In this document: positions 30,375 through 39,214 of the stretch, one piece after another | How the letters are laid out: each line of letters starts with the position of its first letter | How positions within the stretch are numbered: the stretch's first letter is position 1 | From: Bacteroidetes bacterium 41-46 | GTDB lineage: Bacteria > Bacteroidota > Bacteroidia > Bacteroidales > UBA932 | NCBI GenBank assembly: GCA_001897515.1 | Contig: MKTA01000032.1 | Coordinates: 62,001-126,000 of the forward strand | Length of the DNA: 64,000 bases | Direction: 5' to 3' | Position numbers and translations under genes: made by a program | Notes under the pieces: generated by a model | Told to the model about the DNA's origin: nothing | The model's database searches: none | What the model saw: only the letters and a program-made list of their open reading frames with translations

Positions 30375-31013
30375 TTATTTAACTGATTCGTTTATAAAGA
30401 ATTTTTCTATGGCACTGCCAATAATTAATTCGCAATCTTTTCCTGAAAGATTATAGCCCTTCTCTTTCAAAGATGTAATAAAATCTGTATGACTTCTCCC
30501 TTTTCTATATTCTGGTTCTCTTTTTGGATGTTTAAGATACGCAGCAATTATATCTGCATGTTCAGAAATATTTAGTACAGCATGGTAAAAAAAGAGACTC
30601 TCTTTTAAGTACATGGAGGATCCCATAATCTTCTTCTCGCCAATAGAGAGGTCAGAGATGCCTCTGGAGTGGATTCCAACAACGCCAGATTTTTCAAATT
30701 CCTCAATAAGTAATTGGTTGATTCTCTTAAAAAGAGACTTTGGTGTCTCAGAGTTGCCGGCATTAATAGTTATAGAAAAAATAATAGTTTTAGGTGTTAA
30801 TACAACTGTCTCTCCGCCTGAAGGCCTCTGAAGTACAGTAATGTTATCTTTTAAAACTAAATCTAGATTCAAGTCAATTTCTGCTTTATTAGATCTTCCT
30901 AAAACTATATAAGTCCGGTCGGGGTGCCAAATTTTATATCTCTGATTTCTATTGTTATATAACACATCAATATCAGGAAGTGAGTAGGGTAGGGTTTTTA
31001 CTTCTCTTTTCAT
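30375..31013 (-). CDS. Lipoate-protein ligase A family protein
   Basis: Attaches lipoate (or an octanoyl group) to lipoyl domains such as that of the E2 subunit encoded just upstream. The BPL/LplA/LipB fold is indicated by VLQRPSGGETVVLTP (the ligase loop, usually RR.SGGG.V) and LSIGEKKIMGSSMY (the Lys-containing motif). At 212 residues it lacks the C-terminal accessory domain of E. coli LplA (~330), so adenylation and transfer may differ or need a partner. It lies downstream of the dihydrolipoamide dehydrogenase gene, separated by a 20-base hairpin. Confidence 0.85.
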   Translation of the reverse strand: MKREVKTLPYSLPDIDVLYNNRNQRYKIWHPDRTYIVLGRSNKAEIDLNLDLVLKDNITVLQRPSGGETVVLTPKTIIFSITINAGNSETPKSLFKRINQLLIEEFEKSGVVGIHSRGISDLSIGEKKIMGSSMYLKESLFFYHAVLNISEHADIIAAYLKHPKREPEYRKGRSHTDFITSLKEKGYNLSGKDCELIIGSAIEKFFINESVK

Positions 31014-31026
31014 ACTATTAAAAGTT

Positions 31027-31046
31027 CAGGCCCATAAATGGGCCTG
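31027..31046 (-). terminator. Hairpin between lpd and the lipoate ligase gene
   Basis: CAGGCCCA-TAAA-TGGGCCTG, a perfect 8-base GC-rich stem, 16 bases past the lpd stop. On the minus strand it is followed only by a short T-run (CTTTTAAT), so it may be a partial terminator that lowers expression of the downstream ligase gene. Confidence 0.55.
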
Positions 31047-31061
31047 TCTGTGAACTTCATT

Positions 31062-32414
31062 CTACTTGTGAATTGCTTTATCTACGGCCTCAAAGCCAGC
31101 CTCCATAAACACCTCAGATACGGTTGGGTGTGTGTGAACTGTCTGTGCGATATCATAAACAGTTGATTCAAGCTGAATATATGCAGCAGCCTCATTTATC
31201 ATATCTGTCGCATTAGGAGCAACTATCTGCACACCTAATACCTCTCCCAGTCTGTTGTCGGATAAAATTCTGACAAAACCCTCTGCATTTCCCTCTGTTT
31301 GAGCTTTGCCGTTGGCTGAGAGTGGAAATTCGCTAACTTTATAATCATAACCCTCCTCTTTAAGACGCTCTTCTGTAAAACCAATTTGAGCGGCTTCAGG
31401 AACTGTGTACATATTCATTGGGAGTTTAGAAATATCAAGTTTACCCTCAATTCCTTTTAGTCTGTTAATCACAAAGAGCCCCTGTGCAGAGCCGATGTGA
31501 GCAAACATAGCCGTACCGTTTACATCGCCAACAGCATAAATCCCTTTAACAGACGTTTCAAAATATTCATCCACTTGTATATAACCATCTTGGATAACAA
31601 AATCCAAGTCTGACGGGAGAATGTTAGCCTTTCTGTCCGCCGCATTGATGATTAAATCACAAGCAATCTCTTTGCCTGATAAGTTAAGAGTTCCATTATT
31701 CCAAATTCCTTTTGTAGTTGTTATTGTTGTGTTGTAAATAATCTCAATTTTATCCTTTTTAAGTTTTCCGGCCATGTAATCCCGAACATAAGAATCTGCT
31801 TTTGGCATTATATGGGATGAATCTGAGATAAGTGTGACATTTTTATCCATCATATTAAACAATTGAGCCAGCTCAATTGCGACAGGACTCTTTCCTATAA
31901 CCACGATGTTTTGCGGAATCTCCCTTTCAGAAAAGAGCTTTTTAGGCTCAACTACCAGGTTGTCAATATCATTATCAATTTTGGGAGATGATGAACCAGT
32001 TGCAATTATGATGTTTTTAGTTTCAAGTAGTCTGTTATCAACTAATACTGAATTAGATGAAATTATTTTAGCCTCACCATTTATTATATCAACTCCGTTC
32101 TTTTTCAATAGAAACTCAACGCCACCGGTCAGTCTCTTAACGATTGTATCAGCTCTCTTAATACCTTTGTTCCAGTTGAAGGAGATTGCTTTTTTGTCAA
32201 TTCCCTCTATACCAAAACGTGCTGAGTCCTTAGAGATTTTCTGATAAAGTTTTACACTCTCCATCATCGCCTTTGAGGGAATACAACCCCAATTAAGGCA
32301 CATTCCGCCAATCTGATTCTTCTCTATTATGGCGGTTTTTAGTCCAACCTGGCCGGCTCTGATTGCCGCAACATAGCCTGCCGGGCCTGAACCTATTATT
32401 ATTAAGTCGTACAT
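31062..32414 (-). CDS. lpdA: Dihydrolipoamide dehydrogenase (E3)
   Basis: FAD enzyme that reoxidises the lipoyl arms of the 2-oxoacid dehydrogenase complex with NAD+. The 450-residue product has the N-terminal FAD-binding GSGPAGYVAA, the redox-active disulfide in GGMCLNWGCIPSKA and an NAD-binding segment (VIGKSPVAIELAQ, slightly divergent from GxGxxG). The second FAD motif (GIYAVGDVNG) and the C-terminal His-Glu catalytic pair region HTHPTVSEVF follow. It is the fourth gene of the E1alpha-E1beta-E2-E3 operon. Confidence 0.95.
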   Translation of the reverse strand: MYDLIIIGSGPAGYVAAIRAGQVGLKTAIIEKNQIGGMCLNWGCIPSKAMMESVKLYQKISKDSARFGIEGIDKKAISFNWNKGIKRADTIVKRLTGGVEFLLKKNGVDIINGEAKIISSNSVLVDNRLLETKNIIIATGSSSPKIDNDIDNLVVEPKKLFSEREIPQNIVVIGKSPVAIELAQLFNMMDKNVTLISDSSHIMPKADSYVRDYMAGKLKKDKIEIIYNTTITTTKGIWNNGTLNLSGKEIACDLIINAADRKANILPSDLDFVIQDGYIQVDEYFETSVKGIYAVGDVNGTAMFAHIGSAQGLFVINRLKGIEGKLDISKLPMNMYTVPEAAQIGFTEERLKEEGYDYKVSEFPLSANGKAQTEGNAEGFVRILSDNRLGEVLGVQIVAPNATDMINEAAAYIQLESTVYDIAQTVHTHPTVSEVFMEAGFEAVDKAIHK

Positions 32415-32432
32415 ATTTATTTCCTCCCAAAT

Positions 32433-33716
32433 TTATTCCATTATTAAACTAACTGGATCCTCAAGATAGTACATTATTGAATTAATGAATCTTGCCGTTT
32501 CACCACCATCAGCAATTCTGTGATCTACAGAGAGTGAAAGTGGCAACACCATACCAGGTACAACTTGATCCCCTTTAACTACAGGCTTTTTATCAATTCT
32601 CCCTATCCCAAGGATACCCGCCTGGGGGTAATTAATGACAGGAACAGCAAAAAGACCTCCTATGCTTCCATAGCTTGTAATTGTGAATGTTCCATCCTTC
32701 ATGTCATCAAGTGTCAGTTTTCCATCTCTCGCCTTATCTGATAGAGTTTGTATCTCGGTAGCAATATCTTTTACTGAAAGTTTATCAGCGTCTCTTATTA
32801 CTGGTACAACAAGTCCTTTTGGTGTATCAATTGCTATCCCAATATTGTAGTACTTTTTATAGATCATATTGCCTCTCTCCATATCCATCTCTGTATTTAA
32901 TGCTCTGAATTTTTTAAGGGAAGATGCAGTTGCCTTTATAATAAAAGCAAGATAAGTGAGTTTTATCCCCTCCTGAGAAAATTTATCCTTGTATTTTTTT
33001 CTCACCCTTTCTAGTTCACTTATCTCAACTTCTTCAAAAACAGTCATGTGAGCAGCATTATGCTTGCTTTGAATCATATTTTTTGCAATCGTTTTTCTAA
33101 TCTGAGATAGAGGCTCTATCTCAATATTTTGCTGATGACTCTTACCTTTTGAGTCTGTCTGAGCAGGGGAGGAGCCCATTTGTGAAGAAGTGGAAATAAA
33201 TCTGATTATATCCTCCTTAGTAACTCTGCCGGCAGGTCCGCTTCCTTTAACAACATTAATGTCAACACCACTCTCTTTGGCTAGTGCTCTGGCTACAGGA
33301 GTGGCCAATACCTTTGCTGGCTTTTCAGTTAATATTGAAGAGCTCTCCACTCCCTCTTTGCTGGCTGATAGGACAGCAGAATTTCCGGCTACCTCCAAGG
33401 TTCCAACAACGCCTGCTCCCTCCTCTTCAACAGCTTCACTTTTGGATGCCTCGGTAATTGCAGCCTCACCTTCAATACCTGCAATATCTATCTCAACAAG
33501 AGCAGAACCCACATGGATTGTTTCTCCTACTTTTCCAAACTTTGCCGCTATGATTCCGTCTTTGGGAGAGGGTATTGCTGTTACTACCTTATCGGTTTCC
33601 ATAGTTACAAGAGAATCTCCCATCTTTACGTTCTGACCCTTCTCCACATGCCACTCAACTATTGTTCCCTCTTCAAGACCCTCGCCTATATCTGGGAATT
33701 TAAATATATATCTCAT
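32433..33716 (-). CDS. 2-oxoacid dehydrogenase E2, dihydrolipoyl acyltransferase
   Basis: Core acyltransferase of the complex. The 427-residue order is: one lipoyl domain (lipoyl-Lys in METDKVVTAIP, about residue 43), an Ala/Glu/Ser-rich linker, the peripheral subunit-binding domain (ATPVARALAKESGVDINVV, GPAGRVTKED) and a catalytic domain with the active-site His-Asp motif DHRIADGGETARF near the C-terminus. Pyruvate or branched-chain specificity cannot be fixed from E2 alone. It ends 18 bases before lpd and starts 4 bases after the E1beta stop. Confidence 0.95.
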   Translation of the reverse strand: MRYIFKFPDIGEGLEEGTIVEWHVEKGQNVKMGDSLVTMETDKVVTAIPSPKDGIIAAKFGKVGETIHVGSALVEIDIAGIEGEAAITEASKSEAVEEEGAGVVGTLEVAGNSAVLSASKEGVESSSILTEKPAKVLATPVARALAKESGVDINVVKGSGPAGRVTKEDIIRFISTSSQMGSSPAQTDSKGKSHQQNIEIEPLSQIRKTIAKNMIQSKHNAAHMTVFEEVEISELERVRKKYKDKFSQEGIKLTYLAFIIKATASSLKKFRALNTEMDMERGNMIYKKYYNIGIAIDTPKGLVVPVIRDADKLSVKDIATEIQTLSDKARDGKLTLDDMKDGTFTITSYGSIGGLFAVPVINYPQAGILGIGRIDKKPVVKGDQVVPGMVLPLSLSVDHRIADGGETARFINSIMYYLEDPVSLIME

Positions 33717-33720
33717 AAAC

Positions 33721-34698
33721 CTAGTATTTTACAATTTTTTCAATTTCATAGAAAATTTTTAAAGGATCTTGCATATAGTGATGCTCTCCTTTTGGTAGCG
33801 GAACTATTACATCGTAACCAGATACTCTTGCAGGAGGAGCCTCAAGATGAAGGAATGCCTCTTCAATTGCAATTTGACTGATCTCTGCTCCAAGACCGAA
33901 AGATTTTGGGCCCTCTGTCACGGTAATTATTCTGCCTGTTTTCTTAACAGATTTTGCTATTGTCTCTTTGTCAATAGGATAGATTGATCTAAGATCTATC
34001 AGTTCCACACTAATACCGGCCTCTTTTGCCATAACTATAGCCTTTTGAACCTCTCTTATCATTGCCCCAAAAGATACTACTGTTACATCTTTGCCCTGAC
34101 TAAGAACGTTCGCTTTACCCAAAGGAATCGTGTACTTACCCTCAGCTACTTCCTGTTTAATTGCTCTGTATATCCTCTTTGGTTCCATGAAAAGTATTGT
34201 GTCATCGCTTTCAATAGCAGATATAAGCATTCCTTTTGCATCGTGGGGTGTAGATGGGGCTATAACTTTAAGACCGGGTATGTGTCCAAAAATTGCTTCC
34301 ATACTCTCGCTGTGGTGCTCAAGTGCATTGATTCCCCCTCCATAAGGCATTCTTATGACCATCGGCGTCTTATGAACTCCCCTGGAGCGATTGTGCATTC
34401 TTGAAGCATGGCTTATTATTTGGTTAAATGCAGGATAAATAAAACCGCAAAACTGCATCTCTACAACTGGCCTCATTCCAGCAATTGCCATTCCTATTGC
34501 TGTCCCGACAATGCCGGATTCAGCAAGCGGAGAGTCAAAAACTCTCTCTGCTCCATGTATCATCTGAAGCCCTTCGGTAACCCGGAAAACTCCCCCCTCT
34601 ACACCAACATCCTCTCCGTAAACAACAACATTTCTATCCTCTTTTAACTTGATATCCAATGCATCATTGATAGCATTGACCATATTCATTATTTTCAT
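33721..34698 (-). CDS. Pyruvate dehydrogenase-type E1 component, beta subunit
   Basis: Beta half of the alpha2beta2 thiamine-diphosphate decarboxylase. The start is set at ATG 34698 (MKIMNMVNAINDALD); the longer frame to 34749 would overlap the E1alpha coding region with 17 atypical residues. Family motifs: VYGEDVGVEGGVFRVTEGL, RVFDSPLAESGIVGTAIGMA and the C-terminal transketolase domain (GKDVTVVSFGAMI, ELIDLRSIYPID). The length is 325 residues. It lies 26 bases downstream of E1alpha. Confidence 0.94.
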   Translation of the reverse strand: MKIMNMVNAINDALDIKLKEDRNVVVYGEDVGVEGGVFRVTEGLQMIHGAERVFDSPLAESGIVGTAIGMAIAGMRPVVEMQFCGFIYPAFNQIISHASRMHNRSRGVHKTPMVIRMPYGGGINALEHHSESMEAIFGHIPGLKVIAPSTPHDAKGMLISAIESDDTILFMEPKRIYRAIKQEVAEGKYTIPLGKANVLSQGKDVTVVSFGAMIREVQKAIVMAKEAGISVELIDLRSIYPIDKETIAKSVKKTGRIITVTEGPKSFGLGAEISQIAIEEAFLHLEAPPARVSGYDVIVPLPKGEHHYMQDPLKIFYEIEKIVKY

Positions 34699-34724
34699 TA
34701 CACTTTCTCTTGTTTGGTTAGTTA

Positions 34725-35816
34725 TTATTTTGCCCTGGCTGCCTTCCACTCCATAAATCTCTCATATTCCCTCTCCTGATCTTTAAGATCGTCGGGCATC
34801 TCGGCATACATATACTTGAAAATATCCTCTTTTGGATAAGGGCCGTAGTTTTCTGCTTCAAGAAACTGTCGGTCGACCTCTACTTTATACTGCTCAATCA
34901 CCTTCTCCTCCTCTTTGTCGCTCCAAATTTTCTTAGCAATCAGATAGCTTTTCAATCTCTTCAAAGGGTCTTTTAAATCCCATTGCTCCTCCTCCTCTTT
35001 TGTCCTGTATTTAGTTGGATCATCCGATGTAGTGTGCGCACCTTTTCTATATGTAACAGCCTCAATCAGAACTGGTCCCTCTCCAGCCTCACAAACCTTG
35101 ATTGACTCCTGAATTGCCTTGTACATTGCAAAGTAGTCGTTGCCATCTACTTTAATTCCTTTTACGCCATAAGCAATTGCTTTAACTGCAAGATTATCGG
35201 ATGCAGTTTGCATACGGGTAGGGGTGGAGATACCATATTGGTTATTCTGTATAATAAAAATTACCGGAACCTTCCAAACACCTGCAAAGTTTACTGCCTC
35301 GTGAAAATCTCCCTCTGAAGTTCCACCGTCTCCCACAAAAGCATAGACTAGATCTTTCTCTTTATTATATTTGATTGCATATCCAAGTCCGGCTGCATGA
35401 AGAAGCTGTGAAGCAATAGGAACGCTTATTGGCAAGGTCTTTTTTGCTTTGCTGAATTTTGATCCATCCTCATATCCCATAAAATAGAGAAAAAGCTCTT
35501 TTAACGTCACACCTTTTGCAAGCATAGCTCCCATCTCTCTAAATGCAGGGACAAGCCAGTCGCTATCTTTTATTAATGCTCCAACCGCTCCGGAGATTGC
35601 CTCCTGTCCATAATTTGGGGGGTAAGTGTAAATTCTCCCCTGTCTTTGATATGAAACTATTTGTAGGTCAGCTGTCCTTGCAAAGAGCATCTCTTTGTAG
35701 GCTTTTAGAAGTTCATCATCCTTTATTGGAGGCATCATCTCTTTGGCCACAACTTTTCCTTTATGGTCAAGTATCTGAAACTCCTTGTTGTTTATTGGGT
35801 TATATTCTTTGAACAT
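34725..35816 (-). CDS. Pyruvate dehydrogenase-type E1 component, alpha subunit
   Basis: Alpha half of E1, carrying the thiamine-diphosphate motif GDGGTSEGDFHEAVNFAG ... IIQNNQYGIS. The 363-residue sequence follows the Gram-positive PDH E1alpha pattern. Examples are VVAKEMMPPIKDDELLKAY near the N-terminus and DDPTKYRTKEEEEQW in the phosphorylation-loop region, favouring pyruvate over branched-chain keto acids. It is the first gene of the leftward complex operon; no TAnnTTTG box was seen in the 74 bases upstream. An oxidative PDH in an organism with HydG suggests a flexible route to acetyl-CoA, possibly beside an oxidoreductase elsewhere. Confidence 0.93.
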   Translation of the reverse strand: MFKEYNPINNKEFQILDHKGKVVAKEMMPPIKDDELLKAYKEMLFARTADLQIVSYQRQGRIYTYPPNYGQEAISGAVGALIKDSDWLVPAFREMGAMLAKGVTLKELFLYFMGYEDGSKFSKAKKTLPISVPIASQLLHAAGLGYAIKYNKEKDLVYAFVGDGGTSEGDFHEAVNFAGVWKVPVIFIIQNNQYGISTPTRMQTASDNLAVKAIAYGVKGIKVDGNDYFAMYKAIQESIKVCEAGEGPVLIEAVTYRKGAHTTSDDPTKYRTKEEEEQWDLKDPLKRLKSYLIAKKIWSDKEEEKVIEQYKVEVDRQFLEAENYGPYPKEDIFKYMYAEMPDDLKDQEREYERFMEWKAARAK

Positions 35817-35892
35817 GTTTTTTTTGTTAATGATTTATTAGTAAAACAATCATTTAATCATATTGTTGAATCCACCCTTTTTTAAAAAAGAG

Positions 35893-35922
35893 GGGCCGGC
35901 TAAAATTTACTTTAGCCGGCCC
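35893..35922 (-). terminator. Intrinsic terminator of the NagB/PIG-L fusion gene
   Basis: GGGCCGGCTAAA / TTTAGCCGGCCC, a perfect 12-base stem with a 6-base loop. On the minus strand it is followed by CCTCTTTTTTAAA, placing it 27 bases beyond the stop at 35949. Confidence 0.8.
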
Positions 35923-35948
35923 TTTGTAATGAGTTAAATTAAGTTATT

Positions 35949-37847
35949 TTACATATCATGTCTTACAAATAACTCAATTGCCTGATATTCTGCCATTCCT
36001 AATTTATCAAACAGTAATGCTGTGTTATGATTTCTCTCTTCAGCACGTTGCCAGAACTCTCTCTTATCAGATCCGGGGAATAGAGGACGGTCCTTTTGAG
36101 ACTGGTGTTTGAATATAGCCTCTCTTTTAATGTTAACCTCTTCTGGACTCAAAGGAACCGCCATGTCAGAATCTGCAACATCCCACTCCTGCCAGGCACC
36201 TCTGTAAAGCCAAACTCTGCAATCCTTAATCCATTTTTCATCTTTTAGCTCATCTAAAGCAGCCAATATTGCCTGAAGACATACTCTATGGGTTCCGTGA
36301 GGATCGCTCAGATCACCTGCAGCATAAACCTGATGAGGTTTAATCTTCTGCAGGAGGTTTTTTACAATTTCAATATCTGCGCTGCTAATTGGTTTCTTCT
36401 TCACACCTCCTGTTTCATAGAATGGGAGATCCAGGAAGTGAACTCTGTTTTCCGGGATTTTTAAATATCTGCAGGCTGCTTTTGCCTCTCCTCTTCTGAT
36501 AGCCCCTTTTACAGCCCTGATACTAGGACTATCGGGCTCTCCGGGGTGTTTGATACTGAGCTCTTTCTGAGCAGTTGTGTAAATATTATCGCTTTTAGCT
36601 GTATCAAAGTCAAATATCTTAGCACTATCTCTCAGGAAGTCAAGAAATCTTACGGCATCATGGTCAAAAACAGCAATATTTCCAGAAACTTGGTATGCAA
36701 TATGTACTTCATGCCCATGTTCAGATAGACGAGCCATCGTTCCCCCCATAGATATTACATCATCGTCGGGGTGTGGGCTGAAAATTACAACTCTTTTAGG
36801 AAAAGGTTTTGCTCTTTCCGGTCTTGTTGAGTCATCTGCATTTGGTTTACCACCCGGCCATCCTGAGATAGTGTGTTGCAAATCATTAAATACTTTTATG
36901 TTTATTTTGCTTGCTGGTCCTTTCTCGGTGACCAGATCACTCATACCATTGTCATTGTAATCTCTATCAGTTAGCTTTAATATTGGTTTATCAAGTTTTT
37001 TGCAAAGCCAGAATACAGATTTTCTTATCATAAAGTCTGTCCACTCTACACTTCCTGTCAACCACGGCGTCTTGACCCTGGTCAGTTCAGCAGCTGCTGG
37101 CAGGTCAATTATTATCTCAAGATTATCATGTTGCTGAAGATAGGATAGGGGATTTTGCTCATTGATTGAACCCTCAACCATCTTTGCAATAGCTGATGCC
37201 TTACCCTCGCCCCATGCCAGGAAGAATATTTTTTTTGCTGATAGGATAGTCTCAATACCCATTGTAAGGGCATGATATGGAACATATTCCACTCCGAAAA
37301 ATTCTGACGCTGCAGAGATTCTGGATGAGTAGTTTAATGTTATAAGCCTGGTCTTTGAATTATAATATGAACCAGGTTCATTAAATCCCATCCCACCTGT
37401 AATTAAAGCATCAATACCTCCCAATTTTTTAATCAGAAGCTCGTAGTTGTCGCAATAATCATGAACAACCTCTTTTTTAATCTCACCATCAAGAAAGTGG
37501 ATATTTTCTGATGGTATCTCAATACCATCCAGCAGGTATTCCTGAAAAAAGCGGTAATGGCTTTGAAGCTCTTTTTTATTCAGGGGCCAATACTCTTCAA
37601 CAGAGAATAAATGAACGTTTTTAAAGGATAAGTCCTTCTTCTTGTGAATGTTAACCAGTTCCTCATAAACCTGTATTGCAGATGAACTTGCACTAAGAGC
37701 CAGAACACAATTCTGTCCCTTTCTGGCTTTACCTCTAATTAGCTCTGCAATGGTCTCGGCAACGAGAAGTGATGCTGCGGAAGAATCTTCGTAGATATCT
37801 ACCGGGATTTTCTCGTACCTCTTTGTAAAATCACCGTGAATTATCAT
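35949..37847 (-). CDS. NagB-like (sugar-phosphate isomerase) / PIG-L deacetylase fusion
   Basis: A two-domain protein of 632 residues, start ATG 37847 (MIIHGDFTKRYEKIPVDIYE). The N-terminal half is NagB-like (VLALSASSSAIQVYEELVNI, FNEPGSYYNSKTRLITL), related to glucosamine-6-phosphate deaminase. The C-terminal half is a PIG-L/LmbE zinc hydrolase (VVIFSPHPDDDVISMGG metal motif; AAGDLSDPHGTHR). In Bacteroidota such fusions are annotated as glucosamine-6-phosphate deaminase. Here the loop that normally reads GIGxxGHIGFNEP is shortened to GGMGFNEP, and the MDEY motif reads SVEEY, so deaminase activity is doubtful. The PIG-L site looks intact. A -7 box (37866-37873) supports this start; a strong terminator follows. 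Confidence 0.88.
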   Translation of the reverse strand: MIIHGDFTKRYEKIPVDIYEDSSAASLLVAETIAELIRGKARKGQNCVLALSASSSAIQVYEELVNIHKKKDLSFKNVHLFSVEEYWPLNKKELQSHYRFFQEYLLDGIEIPSENIHFLDGEIKKEVVHDYCDNYELLIKKLGGIDALITGGMGFNEPGSYYNSKTRLITLNYSSRISAASEFFGVEYVPYHALTMGIETILSAKKIFFLAWGEGKASAIAKMVEGSINEQNPLSYLQQHDNLEIIIDLPAAAELTRVKTPWLTGSVEWTDFMIRKSVFWLCKKLDKPILKLTDRDYNDNGMSDLVTEKGPASKINIKVFNDLQHTISGWPGGKPNADDSTRPERAKPFPKRVVIFSPHPDDDVISMGGTMARLSEHGHEVHIAYQVSGNIAVFDHDAVRFLDFLRDSAKIFDFDTAKSDNIYTTAQKELSIKHPGEPDSPSIRAVKGAIRRGEAKAACRYLKIPENRVHFLDLPFYETGGVKKKPISSADIEIVKNLLQKIKPHQVYAAGDLSDPHGTHRVCLQAILAALDELKDEKWIKDCRVWLYRGAWQEWDVADSDMAVPLSPEEVNIKREAIFKHQSQKDRPLFPGSDKREFWQRAEERNHNTALLFDKLGMAEYQAIELFVRHDM

Positions 37848-37865
37848 AACTTTAAAATTGAACTG

Positions 37866-37873
37866 CAAAAGTA
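37866..37873 (-). promoter_or_regulatory. Candidate -7 element for the NagB/PIG-L gene
   Basis: TACTTTTG on the minus strand, 19 bases upstream of ATG 37847 and between it and the rarA stop. The longer frame to 37868 would begin at this box, which argues for the internal start. Confidence 0.45.
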
Positions 37874-37887
37874 GTTAAAAATTGTTA

Positions 37888-39195
37888 TCAGTATCCATAC
37901 TTTTTCCACATACGCTCAAGCATTAAACGTATCTCTCTTTCTCTTGGATTATTAGCAGGATTATAAATACAGCTCCCCATAAGAGATTCAGGCATAAACT
38001 CCAAATCTGTGAAATTCCCCTCATAAGAGTGTGCATACTTATAGTCTTTGCCATACCCTATGCTCTTCATAAGTTTAGTAGGAGCGTTTCTCAAATGTAA
38101 CGGAACAGGTTGATATCCTGTTTTTTCAACAATGGAAAGTGCCTCATCTATTGCTAAATAGGCCGAATTACTTTTTGGTGAAGTGGCAAGATATATTGCT
38201 GTGTGTGAGAGAATAATTCTTGATTCAGGCATTCCAATCTTACTTACGGATTCAAAGCAAGCATTTGCAAGAAGGAGTGCATTGGGATTTGCAAGACCAA
38301 TATCCTCAGATGCAAGGATTATCATTCTTCTGGCTATAAAAAGAGGATCCTCACCTCCAGAAATCATTCTGGCCATCCAATAAACTGCAGCATTTGGATC
38401 TGAACCCCTTATGCTTTTAATAAAGGCAGAAATTATATCATAATGCTGCTCTCCGTTCTTATCATAAATTGCAATATTCTCCTGGAGTTTTTCAGTTACA
38501 AGGTTATTAGAAATTATTATCTCTTCATTTGGTGAGAATGAGGAGACAATGAGCTCAATAATATTAAACAACTTTCTGGCATCTCCACCAGAAAATCTGA
38601 AAAGAGCATCACTCTCATATATTTCAATCTTTCTACTCCTTAACAGAGAGTCTTCATTTATAGCTTTTCTAGATAATTTCTCAAGATCCGCCTCATCTAA
38701 TGGTTTAAGTATATATACTTGACATCGAGAGAGTAGGGGGGTAATTACTTCAAATGAAGGGTTTTCTGTTGTAGCACCAATCAGGGTTATAGTGCCATCC
38801 TCTACAGCGCCAAGGAGAGCATCTTGCTGTGATTTATTAAATCTGTGAATTTCATCAATAAAAAGAATCGGCCTTCCTTTTTGAAAAATTGAGCGGGATT
38901 TAGATTTTTCAATTATCTCTCTTACATCTTTGACCCCAGCATTGACTGCTGATAGTGTATGAAAGGGACGTTCTAGTTGATGAGAAATTATTTTTGCCAA
39001 AGTAGTTTTGCCAACACCAGGAGGACCCCAGAGAATAAATGAGGAAATATTTCCACTCTCTATCATTTTTCTCAAAACAGCATCTTTACCTGCCAGGTGT
39101 TCTTGTCCCACATATTCATCAAGGGTAGTGGGGCGCATTCTCTCGGCTAATGGCTGAGTTAAGTTAAATTGGTTCTCTTCGGGGCTATTTAACAT
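37888..39195 (-). CDS. rarA: Replication-associated recombination protein RarA (AAA+ ATPase)
   Basis: Clamp-loader-like AAA+ protein acting at stalled forks. The 435-residue product has [19 protein letters not shown] at the start, Walker [13 protein letters not shown], Walker [16 protein letters not shown], the sensor [11 protein letters not shown] and the C-terminal tetramerisation region ([20 protein letters not shown]). This is the full RarA/MgsA/WRNIP1 layout. It lies 19 bases downstream of the regulatory-domain protein gene and is probably co-transcribed with it. Confidence 0.95.
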   Translation of the reverse strand: MLNSPEENQFNLTQPLAERMRPTTLDEYVGQEHLAGKDAVLRKMIESGNISSFILWGPPGVGKTTLAKIISHQLERPFHTLSAVNAGVKDVREIIEKSKSRSIFQKGRPILFIDEIHRFNKSQQDALLGAVEDGTITLIGATTENPSFEVITPLLSRCQVYILKPLDEADLEKLSRKAINEDSLLRSRKIEIYESDALFRFSGGDARKLFNIIELIVSSFSPNEEIIISNNLVTEKLQENIAIYDKNGEQHYDIISAFIKSIRGSDPNAAVYWMARMISGGEDPLFIARRMIILASEDIGLANPNALLLANACFESVSKIGMPESRIILSHTAIYLATSPKSNSAYLAIDEALSIVEKTGYQPVPLHLRNAPTKLMKSIGYGKDYKYAHSYEGNFTDLEFMPESLMGSCIYNPANNPREREIRLMLERMWKKYGY

Positions 39196-39214
39196 AATAT
39201 AAATTGTGTTGTTA

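Noticed and set aside
33190-33636. A 148-codon open frame antisense to the E2 linker
   Set aside because: It mirrors the Ala/Ser/Glu-rich linker of E2, which readily produces open antisense frames.
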